A stretch of DNA of 22,427 bases from RGIG8785 sp045655245. GTDB taxonomy: Bacteria > Bacillota > Clostridia > RGIG8785. A model generated the notes under the pieces. It did no database searches, was not told where the DNA came from, and saw nothing but the letters and a program-made list of their open reading frames with translations. The position numbers were made by a program, and so were the translations under genes. Below are positions 8,081-14,428 of the stretch, piece by piece. The DNA lies in assembly GCA_045655245.1 (NCBI GenBank), contig JAZOOX010000011.1, positions 1 through 22,427 on the forward strand. The letters are read 5' to 3'. Positions within the stretch are counted from its first letter, which is position 1; each line of letters starts with the position of its first letter.

Positions 8081-9450
8081 TTGACACCTTGCGGGGTATC
8101 TTCCAAAATAATGCCTTCTGCCTTCAGCTGGTCACGAATTTCATCCGCACGCGCCCAGTTTTTTTCTTTACGAGCCTGATTGCGTTCTTCAATCAGCGCC
8201 TCTACCTTAGCCGAAAGATCGTCCTCCGCATTTTCGGGTGTAATTCCCAAAACATCGCAAAGTTCGGTCAAGACGTTCAAAACAGCGGCACATTCACCCT
8301 CGTTGAAATCGGACATTCCCGCATTGATTTGTCGGACAAAATCAAAAATCGAAGCAATTGCATCGGCGGTATTCAGGTCAAAGTCCATTGCGGCAACAAA
8401 AGCCTCACGGGCTTTCTCGCAGATAGACAAAACCGATTCGGAGCATCCGTCGTCTTGGGCGTTTTTCACACGGAAGCGCAAAGCTTCAAAGCAATTTACC
8501 AAACGCTCTAAACTGTTCTTGGCAATATCCATTGCATCCTGGCTGAAGTTAATGGGACTCTTATAATGAGCGCTCAGCATAAAGAAACGAATGGGTGCAT
8601 AGCCATACTTGGCGGCAATATCGCGAACTGTAAAAAAGTTGCCCAGCGACTTGGACATTTTGGTTCCGTCGATGTTAATATACCCATTATGCATCCAATA
8701 ATGAGCAAAAGGCTTGCCGTTGGCGCACTCGCTCTGTGCGATTTCGTTTTCGTGATGCGGGAAAACCAGGTCTTGTCCACCGCAGTGGATGTCAATGGTC
8801 TCGCCGAGATAGCGGTTTGCCATTGCAGAACACTCGATGTGCCAACCGGGGCGGCCCATCCCCCAGGGACTCTCCCAAGCGGGTTCGTTGGGTTTTTGGC
8901 TCTTCCAGACAGCAAAATCCATCGGATCACGTTTTTGGTCGTTGACATCGATGCGGGCACCCGCTTCCAAATCCTCTAAAGGCTGATGGGACAGCTTGCC
9001 GTACTGGTCAAAAGACTTGGTAGAAAAATACACATCCCCGTCAACGGCGTAAGCCGCGCCCGAGGCAATCAGTTTTTCAATCAGGGCAATAATGTCGTCG
9101 ATATGCTCGGTTGCTTTGGGATGCACGGTTGCAGGACGGATACCCAACCCCCGGGCATCGGTAAAGTATTCGTTAATAAAGCGTTCGCCCAGTTCCTTAA
9201 CGGTAATCCCTTCTTCGTTGGCACGGCGAATCATCTTATCGTCAATATCGGTAAAGTTCTGCACAAAACGAACTTCATAACCACGATACTCCAAGTATCT
9301 GCGCAAAGTATCAAAGATAATGAAAGGGCGTGCGTTACCGATATGGAAATAATCGTAAACGGTAGGTCCGCAAGCGTATATAGAAACCGTCTTATCCTGA
9401 ATAGGAACCAGTTCTTCTCGCTTGTTGGTAAGTGTATTATAAACTTTCAT
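8065..9450 (-). CDS. cysS: Cysteinyl-tRNA synthetase
   Basis: This is a class I aminoacyl-tRNA synthetase that charges tRNA-Cys. The 461 residues show CGPTVYDYFHIGNARP (Cys27, HIGN at 36-39) and KMSKS at 264-268. The zinc-site residues are Cys27, Cys207 (HIECSAMA), His232 and Glu236 (FPHHENE). The open frame extends upstream to 9525, but those extra 25 residues are unlike the family. The ATG at 9450 has GAGGTG at the right distance, so I chose it. The first 14 bases overlap the 3' end of cysE. Having the cysteine biosynthesis gene and the cysteine charging gene adjacent is typical of Firmicutes. Confidence 0.97.
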   Translation of the reverse strand: MKVYNTLTNKREELVPIQDKTVSIYACGPTVYDYFHIGNARPFIIFDTLRRYLEYRGYEVRFVQNFTDIDDKMIRRANEEGITVKELGERFINEYFTDARGLGIRPATVHPKATEHIDDIIALIEKLIASGAAYAVDGDVYFSTKSFDQYGKLSHQPLEDLEAGARIDVNDQKRDPMDFAVWKSQKPNEPAWESPWGMGRPGWHIECSAMANRYLGETIDIHCGGQDLVFPHHENEIAQSECANGKPFAHYWMHNGYINIDGTKMSKSLGNFFTVRDIAAKYGYAPIRFFMLSAHYKSPINFSQDAMDIAKNSLERLVNCFEALRFRVKNAQDDGCSESVLSICEKAREAFVAAMDFDLNTADAIASIFDFVRQINAGMSDFNEGECAAVLNVLTELCDVLGITPENAEDDLSAKVEALIEERNQARKEKNWARADEIRDQLKAEGIILEDTPQGVKWKRA

Positions 9451-10075
9451 TGTTGACACCTCGTTCTTGTAATTGTTTTTCCAGTTGGTCCAATCGCACA
9501 TGGAGGCGGCAGAGTTCCTGCGCAACAGGGTCAGGAATCTGATTTTCTACGATCTTTTCGCCCTTGATACGAACCACCCGTCCCGGTACGCCGACGCAGG
9601 TGCTATACTCGGGAACCTCATGCAACACAACAGCATTGGCGGCAATACGGGCGTGGTCCCCCACTTTAAAGGGGCCCAATACGCGAGCGCCCGAGCCGAC
9701 CATAACGTGGTTGCCCAAAGTCGGATGGCGTTTGCCTTTATCTTTACCCGTCCCCCCCAGGGTAACCCCTTGGTAGATGGTACAATAGTCACCTATTTCG
9801 GTGGTTTCACCAATCACAACACCGCTGCCGTGGTCAATAAACAACCCTTTTCCGATTTTGGCACCGGGGTGGATTTCAATTTGGGTAAAGAAGCGGGACA
9901 GTTGGGAAATCATCCGTGCGATGAAATAACACTTACGGGTATAAAAGAAGTGGGCAATGCGATGGTTAATGATCGCATGAACGCCGGGGTATAAAAGCAA
10001 AATTTCAAAAGCGTTCCGAGCTGCAGGATCGTGTTCTTTAGCAGAACGGATTGCCGCTTTGACGTATTCAAACAT
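9437..10075 (-). CDS. cysE: Serine O-acetyltransferase
   Basis: This enzyme makes O-acetylserine from serine and acetyl-CoA, the committed step of cysteine synthesis. The 212 residues contain an N-terminal helical part and left-handed beta-helix hexapeptide repeats from about residue 70. The active-site stretch includes IDHGSGVVIGETTEIGDYC and YQGVTLGGTG. The C-terminal tail is longer than the minimal form, with a likely helix after residue 185. It is the first gene of the long operon, with AAGGAG as ribosome binding site and a clear promoter about 33 bases before the start. No T-box or riboswitch fits in the short leader of about 25 nt, so any cysteine-dependent control must act on the promoter or on the protein. 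Confidence 0.96.
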   Translation of the reverse strand: MFEYVKAAIRSAKEHDPAARNAFEILLLYPGVHAIINHRIAHFFYTRKCYFIARMISQLSRFFTQIEIHPGAKIGKGLFIDHGSGVVIGETTEIGDYCTIYQGVTLGGTGKDKGKRHPTLGNHVMVGSGARVLGPFKVGDHARIAANAVVLHEVPEYSTCVGVPGRVVRIKGEKIVENQIPDPVAQELCRLHVRLDQLEKQLQERGVNNESL

Positions 10076-10107
10076 AAGCCCCTTCTCCTTCTTTTGATTC
10101 TCATAGT

Positions 10108-10136
10108 ATTTTATTATAATATCAGGAAAATGTCAA
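10108..10136 (-). promoter_or_regulatory. Sigma-A promoter of the cysE-led operon
   Basis: TTGACA (10136-10131), a 17-bp spacer and TAAAAT (10113-10108) lie on the minus strand. A TATAAT is also present, but only 12 bp from the -35 box. The promoter directly follows the end of the PRC-barrel gene and is the only good one seen before the cold shock promoter at 1897. Confidence 0.82.
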
Positions 10137-10140
10137 CCGT

Positions 10141-10383
10141 TTATCGGGTTTTTCCTACACGGACAAGAATATAATCCTCTCCGATTTTACTGATTTGGTC
10201 CCAGGGGATTACAAAGTCCTCACTCCGCCCAAAAAGGCCGAACGCTCGCGGGTTACCGGGAACGACCACCGCTTCTACCACCCCGCGGTCAAAATCGATT
10301 TCCACATCCGAAACAAAGCCAAGCCGTTTTCCGTCATCAATATTGACAACCTCTTTTTGTTTGATATCTGATGCCTTCAGCAT
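10141..10383 (-). CDS. PRC-barrel protein, YlmC/YmxH sporulation family
   Basis: This is an 80-residue protein with a single PRC-barrel domain. The sequence opens MLKASDIKQKEVVNIDDGKR and continues with VSDVEIDFDRG, PWDQISKIGEDYILVR, as in proteins annotated YlmC/YmxH in spore formers. The biochemical role is not known. The frame continues upstream to 10461, but that part runs through a terminator hairpin. The ATG at 10383 has a strong AGGAGGT site, so I chose it. It follows the terminator of the spore protein gene. I did not find a convincing promoter between the two, so it may depend on readthrough or on a weak promoter. Confidence 0.88.
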   Translation of the reverse strand: MLKASDIKQKEVVNIDDGKRLGFVSDVEIDFDRGVVEAVVVPGNPRAFGLFGRSEDFVIPWDQISKIGEDYILVRVGKTR

Positions 10384-10410
10384 AACAGCACCTCCTCTAT
10401 ACTTTATGCG

Positions 10411-10447
10411 GAAAAAGAAAAAGTCACCCCTCACGGGATGACTTTTT
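10411..10447 (-). terminator. Terminator after the small acid-soluble spore protein gene
   Basis: On the minus strand a hairpin AAAAAGTCA..CCC / GGG..TGACTTTTT with a 4-base loop and one C-A mismatch is followed by a T-rich tract. It starts about 15 bases after the stop codon of the spore protein gene. Confidence 0.8.
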
Positions 10448-10461
10448 TCAAAAAGCATCAA

Positions 10462-10656
10462 TTATTTCATGCTTTCTTCGTAGGACTTGATCATTTTCTT
10501 AACCATCTGACCACCTACGGAACCGGCCTCACGGGAGGTCAGCTGACCGTTGTAACCTTCCTTCAGATCAACGCCGACTTCGCGTGCAGCTTCCATCTTG
10601 AACTTGTCCAGAGCAGCCTTTGCTTCGGGAACTACTACGTTATTTCTCTTTGCCAT
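10462..10656 (-). CDS. Small acid-soluble spore protein, alpha/beta type
   Basis: This 64-residue DNA-binding protein coats and protects spore chromosomes and is degraded on germination. The GPR protease site region is seen in KFKMEAAREVGVDL (residues 18-31), and the C-terminal signature is EAGSVGGQMVKKMI (residues 43-56). The ribosome binding site is AAAGGAGATG. Expression is expected only in the forespore under sigma-G; a partial match to such a promoter lies at 10703-10731. This gene is the best single sign that the organism makes endospores. Which of the usual several paralogues it is cannot be told. Confidence 0.96.
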   Translation of the reverse strand: MAKRNNVVVPEAKAALDKFKMEAAREVGVDLKEGYNGQLTSREAGSVGGQMVKKMIKSYEESMK

Positions 10657-10702
10657 TTTCGTTCATCTCCTTTTAATTTTGGAGAGCCGTTCCTTTCGCA
10701 AA

Positions 10703-10731
10703 TAGTATAAGCTGCCTAAAAGAAAATATCC
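10703..10731 (-). promoter_or_regulatory. Possible sigma-G-type promoter of the spore protein gene
   Basis: On the minus strand GGATAT (10731-10726), a 16-bp spacer and TATACTA (10709-10703) resemble, with mismatches, the forespore sigma-G pattern (GNATA-like and CATNNTA-like). A TTGACA lies further up, but 23 bp from the -10, too far for a sigma-A promoter. Confidence 0.3.
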
Positions 10732-10736
10732 TTGTC

Positions 10737-10772
10737 AAAGTTTTGAAAAATGGGTTGCTTTTTCAAAATTTA
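10737..10772 (-). terminator. AT-rich hairpin at the end of the single-stranded DNA-binding protein gene
   Basis: A perfect inverted repeat TTTTGAAAAA / TTTTTCAAAA (10741-10750 and 10759-10768) with an 8-base loop lies at and just after the stop codon of the gene. It is low in GC and no long T tract follows, so it is a weak terminator candidate or an mRNA end-protecting hairpin. Confidence 0.45.
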
Positions 10773-11423
10773 TGCAGTTTCCGTTTTTTCGTCTTTTCCC
10801 GAATGGTTCAAAACCTCCAGTTTGCTGACCGATACTTCAAAAGCGGTACGGGTCACAAAGGAATCCTCCCCCACGCGTTTTTGGTATTCGCGGGACTGGA
10901 TTCGCCCCTGAAGTTTTACGTGTTCTCCGACAGCCAAGGTGGCCGCATAACGGGCGTTTCGTCCCCATGCAATGCATGGGATGTAATCAGATTTATTATA
11001 CTGACGGTTAACTGCGACCAGAATATCGGAGATTTCCCGTCCAAAAGGGGTCTCGCGGTAAACCGGCGGTTTACAGATGAACCCTTCCAAGGTAATATTG
11101 TTCTTAATGGGTTCTTCCCCTTGCAATTTTTCCAAATCCCGCGCAAAGACCGAAAGCAAAAGACGGCTTCCTTTTTCTTCGCATTTATTGTACGAGCGGA
11201 ATTGCCCGTTTATCAGAAGAACGTCCCCTTCTGTCAATTCCATATTATGAATCAGCCGTTCCGATACCATAACGTTAATCATATCGCAACTCTCACTAAA
11301 CCGCGGCACCTTTAACTGAAAAGAGTAAAACCCTTCGCCGTACACTTCGTGACTGAACGAAAGAGGGCCGTTCACCGTTCCTGCGATTTCTACGCTGTTG
11401 TTTTGTGTTACATTTTGCATCAT
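10770..11423 (-). CDS. Single-stranded DNA-binding protein with two OB-type domains
   Basis: This 217-residue protein has two SSB-like halves. The first (about 8-100) includes GTVNGPLSFSHEVYGEGFY and VMVSERL. The second (about 104-200) has ITLEGFICKPPVYRETPFGRE, IPCIAWGRNARY and VKLQGRIQSREYQKR, which are classic SSB motifs. It ends KDEKTETA and lacks the acidic DDDIPF-like tip that recruits partner proteins in ordinary SSBs. Clostridia often encode such a protein beside a standard SSB. The start is the first of two adjacent ATG codons, with AAAAGGAGA upstream. The promoter is not clear: TTGAAA with TAATAC at 16 bp (around 11462-11489) is one weak option. It is divergent from tRNA-Pro. Confidence 0.85.
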   Translation of the reverse strand: MMQNVTQNNSVEIAGTVNGPLSFSHEVYGEGFYSFQLKVPRFSESCDMINVMVSERLIHNMELTEGDVLLINGQFRSYNKCEEKGSRLLLSVFARDLEKLQGEEPIKNNITLEGFICKPPVYRETPFGREISDILVAVNRQYNKSDYIPCIAWGRNARYAATLAVGEHVKLQGRIQSREYQKRVGEDSFVTRTAFEVSVSKLEVLNHSGKDEKTETA

Positions 11424-11544
11424 ACATTCTCCTTTTATCGAAAGTTTTTTATGGTATTATGTATATGCAAAGATTTTTCAATAATGCCAAATTTTGCTCG
11501 ACACCATTCGACAGCAGGAATTTTAAATTTTTTCAAAAAAGCCC

Positions 11545-11572
11545 TTGACATTTTGTTTAAACCTGTTATAAT
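11545..11572 (+). promoter_or_regulatory. Consensus promoter of tRNA-Pro
   Basis: TTGACA (11545-11550), a 16-bp spacer and TATAAT (11567-11572) are both exact consensus boxes. They lie 20 bases before the mature tRNA 5' end, as expected for a strongly expressed stable RNA. Confidence 0.9.
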
Positions 11573-11591
11573 AGACGAGTAGCAAAGATAT

Positions 11592-11668
11592 CTGGGTGTA
11601 GCGCAGTTTGGTAGCGTGCTTGAATGGGGTTCAAGAGGCCGGGAGTTCGAGTCTCCCCACTCAGACCA
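11592..11668 (+). tRNA. tRNA-Pro (anticodon GGG)
   Basis: This is a 77-nt cloverleaf. The acceptor stem CTGGGTG pairs with CACTCAG, with one G-T pair. The anticodon stem CTTGA/TCAAG encloses ATGGGGT, giving anticodon GGG after U33. The T arm is GGGAG-TTCGAGT-CTCCC, with discriminator A and an encoded CCA end (11666-11668). It reads proline codons CCC and CCU. It stands alone, with its own promoter and terminator. Confidence 0.97.
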
Positions 11669-11700
11669 AAACGGACAACCTTTCGGTTGTCCGTTTTTAT
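11669..11700 (+). terminator. Terminator of tRNA-Pro
   Basis: The stem ACGGACAACC / GGTTGTCCGT (11671-11680 and 11685-11694) with loop TTTC is followed by a T run. It begins immediately after the CCA end. Confidence 0.93.
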
Positions 11701-11719
11701 TTTTGAAATCAAAAAACCA

Positions 11720-11750
11720 AAAAGCCCCGCGAATAAACCGCGAGGCTTTT
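11720..11750 (-). terminator. Terminator of the oxidoreductase gene
   Basis: On the minus strand the stem AAAAGCC.CGCG / CGCG.GGCTTTTT (one mismatch, 7-base loop) is followed by T-rich sequence. It lies 36 bases after the stop codon at 11786. Confidence 0.8.
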
Positions 11751-11785
11751 CTATATTTACTTCATCATCGTATGTAATTCTAGTA

Positions 11786-12886
11786 TTAGTCTTCCCATTC
11801 TTCCCAAATGCCATGCTCGGTCTTGGGAACAGCCTTCCAGTCATCAGCATGACCCAGACCGTGCAGATCCACAACCTTGTTGTCACGCTCACCTTCGTAC
11901 ATCTTCCAGATAACACGCAGACCCTGCAGACTGTCTTCGGGAGTGGTAATGGGTTTTTTGCCATCCAGCAGGCAATCCAAGAAGTAAGAGAACTCTGCAA
12001 CGGTGTTCTTACCCTTGCGGTCTACTTCATAAATGACAGTGCACTCTTCTTCTTCAGCAACGCCGCCGGGAACATGATCAGCCATACGGGAGTGATATAA
12101 AACCTTTCCTGCAGCGTGATCAAACTCAACCATACCCTCGGTAAAATGGAAATGGAAACTGTTACCAAGTCTTGTACCTCTCGCACCCCAAGTACCTCCG
12201 TGGTAACCCAGGACACCGTTTTCAAACTCGATAACGGCGTGAGAAGTACCCTCTTTTTCCATCCAGGGAGTACCCAGATTATTACCGATATGGATACCGC
12301 GCTTCGGCTCACCTGCGAGCCACAGCAACAGGTCAACGTAGTGGCAACCATGGCTAAAGAACTGGCCGCCGCCCAAACCCTTGGCACGGGTCATCCAGTT
12401 GTCCTCGGGACGACGGGTCAACTGCTCGGTCCACAGAGAAATCTGGAAGAGGTCACCATAGGTCTTCTTTTCAACCAGATCCTTAATGAACAGCCATTCG
12501 GGGCAATATCTTAAAGGATATGCAACCATCAACAGACGATTATATTTATGAGAAGCTTCGATCAGGTCGATACACTGTTGCTCGTTTACCGCCAAAGGTT
12601 TTTCCATCAAAACGTCAACGCCGTTTTCCAGGAAGAACATACCACAAGCGTGATGCAGGTCATGAGGGAGAGCGATTAAAACAGCATCAACTTTACCCAG
12701 CATTTCGGTCCAATCATCGGTGTAAAAATCTGCGCCCCAAGTTTCAGCCGCGGTTTTTGCACGATCGATAATATTGTCACAAGTAGCGGTTACCTCCATG
12801 CGGTCTGCTTCTTCAGCAAAACCTTTGGTGTGTGCGTTGGCAACAATATTACCACAACCAACAACGCCCAATCTTATCTTTTTCAT
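11786..12886 (-). CDS. Gfo/Idh/MocA-family oxidoreductase
   Basis: This is a 366-residue NAD(P)-dependent dehydrogenase of the glucose-fructose oxidoreductase / inositol dehydrogenase family. The Rossmann motif GVVGCGNI is at residues 7-14 and the catalytic-lysine motif EKP at 95-97. A second-domain histidine/aspartate motif, GGGQFFSHGCHYVDLLLWL, spans about 172-190, with His182 and Asp185 as candidates. The substrate is probably a sugar or polyol, but nothing here names it. Earlier in-frame ATGs exist (12913, 12895); the one at 12886 has AAAGGA at a proper distance and matches the usual N-terminus. A promoter and a palindrome lie upstream. The neighbour is a divergent AraC-type regulator, a common arrangement for carbohydrate genes. 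It is monocistronic. Confidence 0.92.
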   Translation of the reverse strand: MKKIRLGVVGCGNIVANAHTKGFAEEADRMEVTATCDNIIDRAKTAAETWGADFYTDDWTEMLGKVDAVLIALPHDLHHACGMFFLENGVDVLMEKPLAVNEQQCIDLIEASHKYNRLLMVAYPLRYCPEWLFIKDLVEKKTYGDLFQISLWTEQLTRRPEDNWMTRAKGLGGGQFFSHGCHYVDLLLWLAGEPKRGIHIGNNLGTPWMEKEGTSHAVIEFENGVLGYHGGTWGARGTRLGNSFHFHFTEGMVEFDHAAGKVLYHSRMADHVPGGVAEEEECTVIYEVDRKGKNTVAEFSYFLDCLLDGKKPITTPEDSLQGLRVIWKMYEGERDNKVVDLHGLGHADDWKAVPKTEHGIWEEWED

Positions 12887-12903
12887 TGTCATCATCCTTT
12901 CTT

Positions 12904-12920
12904 TTGAAGTCATGCTTCAA
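12904..12920. promoter_or_regulatory. Operator-like palindrome TTGAAG-N5-CTTCAA
   Basis: This perfect 6-5-6 inverted repeat lies a few bases after the -10 box of the oxidoreductase promoter, over the predicted transcription start. In that position a bound protein would block transcription. It could instead form a short hairpin in the mRNA leader. No second copy was found in the intergenic region. Confidence 0.45.
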
Positions 12921-12924
12921 GATT

Positions 12925-12954
12925 ATTATACCAATACCTTTCAAAAAATGTCTT
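12925..12954 (-). promoter_or_regulatory. Promoter of the oxidoreductase gene
   Basis: On the minus strand TATAAT (12930-12925) is an exact -10 box. AAGACA (12954-12949) at 18 bp is a weak -35 box. A weak -35 with a regulated gene fits control by an activator or repressor. Confidence 0.6.
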
Positions 12955-13228
12955 TATACAATCCTGGATAAAATTTGTACTATTTTGACCTTTTGGGAAA
13001 GAGGTTCTTTGGGCAACTTTTACACACTTTTCCCTTTTTTAACCCATTCGGCCGCCTTTGATGTCATAAGCAGGAGTATATAAACTTTATTTTCAACCTT
13101 TACTTTTTAAACTTTTTATGCTAACATAAAAGTAATTCAAGATACTTACACCGAAAAAACCATCAAAGACTACGGCTCCCAAAGCAAAGAGACCTATGCA
13201 AAAGCCGTATGTAAAATGAGGTGAGTTA
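12955..13228. other. Divergent control region between the oxidoreductase and AraC genes
   Basis: This AT-rich stretch has no gene in the usual sense. A weak promoter for the AraC gene may be TTTACT (13099-13104), 17 bp, TAACAT (13122-13127). From 13111 to 13224 one plus-strand frame is open, without a start codon, and reads like protein; see the separate entry. Nothing else is recognised. Confidence 0.5.
13111..13224 (+). pseudogene. Coding-like remnant without start codon, upstream of the AraC gene
   Basis: The frame ending in TGA at 13222-13224 translates to a hydrophilic 37-residue string including VIQDTYTEKTIKDYGSQSKE and ending ETYAKAVCKMR. It has no ATG except the second-last codon, and a stop lies just before it at 13108. 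Its base composition is richer in GC than the flanking AT-rich spacer. It ends four bases before the AraC start codon. It may be the 3' end of a decayed gene or chance. I do not recognise the protein. Confidence 0.25.
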
Positions 13229-14080
13229 ATGGATCAGTATATGGTAGTAGAATTCCCGGAATATATCCGTGTTTCAGGATTGGTCAGTCTGTTCCGTCGG
13301 AAGTTAATGGATCAGCAAGACAGTTTCAACGGCGAATCTCACGATTCCTGGGAACTTTTGTTTCTGGAATCCGGGCATTTGCGCGTGCTGGTAGACGGCG
13401 ATCTATACACCCTCTCTCCCGGGGATTTGATTTTATATCCTCCCCACGCCTTCCACACCGTTTCTATTGCCAACGACTCGACGGTCTGCGTTATTTCCTT
13501 TGTGACCGACTCCCCCGCTTTGTATAATCTGACGGGACGGTTGTCGGTATTATCTTCCGAGGCCCAGGAGGATCTGCGGAAAATTATTTCCTTCGGCAAC
13601 GGAATCATCGAAGGCTACCACAACGAAAATGTTCGCGGCGTCACGTTTCGACAAGGAACCGATCCCGCTGATGCACAACGGCTTGCCAACAAGTTAGAAC
13701 TCTTCTTATTGGGGCTTTGCAATTCGGAAACACGATCCAACAGTAAAAATTTCAAAGATGAACAGTTTGCTGCAATGACCGATTACTTAAAGGAAAACAT
13801 GGACAAAAACCTCACCTTAGAGGACATCAGCGACGGTTGCACCATCAGCGTAGCACAGTTGCAAAAACTCTGTCGAAAATACTGCGGTTGCGGTCCCGTT
13901 ACCTATTTTATTTCTTTAAAAATCGGTGCTGCTAAGCAGATGATGAAAGACTCCTCCTTAAACGTTACGCAAATTGCAGAGCGGTTGGGTTTCTCGTCTG
14001 TTCATTACTTTTCCAAACTCTTTAAAGCAAAAACAGGAATGTCCCCTTCCGAGTTTGCAAAATCAGGATATAAAAAATAA
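13229..14080 (+). CDS. AraC-family transcriptional regulator
   Basis: This 283-residue regulator has an N-terminal cupin-type sensor half (about 20-110, with VDGDLYTLSPGDLILYPPHAFH). A C-terminal double helix-turn-helix spans about 185-283: LTLEDISDGCTISVAQLQKL in the first and LNVTQIAERLGFSSVHYFSK in the second, then FKAKTGMSPSEF, the AraC signature. The ATG at 13229 has GAGGTG upstream. The sensor half suggests a small ligand such as a sugar; which one is not visible. It is divergent from the Gfo/Idh/MocA dehydrogenase and probably regulates it. It ends at a strong bidirectional terminator. Confidence 0.93.
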   Translation: MDQYMVVEFPEYIRVSGLVSLFRRKLMDQQDSFNGESHDSWELLFLESGHLRVLVDGDLYTLSPGDLILYPPHAFHTVSIANDSTVCVISFVTDSPALYNLTGRLSVLSSEAQEDLRKIISFGNGIIEGYHNENVRGVTFRQGTDPADAQRLANKLELFLLGLCNSETRSNSKNFKDEQFAAMTDYLKENMDKNLTLEDISDGCTISVAQLQKLCRKYCGCGPVTYFISLKIGAAKQMMKDSSLNVTQIAERLGFSSVHYFSKLFKAKTGMSPSEFAKSGYKK

Positions 14081-14110
14081 AACCGTGTACCGAAAGGGTA
14101 CACGGTTTTT
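14081..14110 (+). terminator. Terminator between the AraC gene and ireB (probably bidirectional)
   Basis: The stem AACCGTGTACC / GGTACACGGTT (14081-14091 and 14097-14107), loop GAAAG, has a T run on the plus side and an A run before it (T run on the minus strand). It lies between two convergent genes and can serve both. Confidence 0.93.
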
Positions 14111-14112
14111 TG

Positions 14113-14370
14113 TTATTTAATTTCGAGATAGTGCTTTAAAAGCGCCTCTAAAAGAGCATCCCGCTCTACACGGCAGATCTTAGCCCGTGCATCGTTGTAA
14201 CTGGTAACATACGTGGGGTCGCCGGACATCAAGTAGCCCACCAACTGACTAACCGGTTTATAGCCTTTGGCTTCCATTGCCTGATATACCTCGTCCATAA
14301 TTGCGCGGATTTCTTCTTCGGACTTTTTGTTTTTTTCATAAAAAGTGGTATTGTCAAATTTGGCGCCCAT
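14113..14370 (-). CDS. ireB: IreB-family regulatory phosphoprotein (UPF0297)
   Basis: This is a small protein of 85 residues. In Enterococcus faecalis IreB is a substrate of the PASTA-domain Ser/Thr kinase IreK and affects cephalosporin resistance. A Thr pair near the N-terminus (residues 8-9, in KFDNTTFYE) is in the region that is phosphorylated there. The family pattern EVYQAMEAKGYKPVSQLVGY and DPTYVTSYNDARAKI is clear. The frame can start at a GTG (14379), but that codon lies inside the ribosome binding site, so the ATG at 14370 is preferred. It has its own promoter. In Bacillus the homologue sits with alaS and yrrK; here it follows pheT, so the neighbourhood differs. Confidence 0.93.
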   Translation of the reverse strand: MGAKFDNTTFYEKNKKSEEEIRAIMDEVYQAMEAKGYKPVSQLVGYLMSGDPTYVTSYNDARAKICRVERDALLEALLKHYLEIK

Positions 14371-14392
14371 AGGAAACACCCCTTTCAGGACT

Positions 14393-14421
14393 ATTATAGC
14401 ACGCTAAAAATCAAATTTCAA
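14393..14421 (-). promoter_or_regulatory. Sigma-A promoter of ireB
   Basis: TTGAAA (14421-14416), a 17-bp spacer and exact TATAAT (14398-14393) lie on the minus strand, in the 58-base gap after pheT. The leader is about 15 nt. Confidence 0.85.
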
Positions 14422-14428
14422 GTGGTAA

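Noticed and set aside
9451..9525. N-terminal extension of CysS by 25 codons
   Set aside because: It lies within the end of cysE and shows no family similarity; the ATG at 9450 has GAGGTG upstream.
10113..10136. TATAAT as the -10 box of the cysE promoter
   Set aside because: It stands only 12 bp from TTGACA, too short for sigma-A; TAAAAT at 17 bp is the better partner.
13196..13219. Seven-codon leader peptide (MQKPYVK) before the AraC gene
   Set aside because: It has no ribosome binding site and no regulatory codon run or attenuator hairpin after it; it is probably chance.
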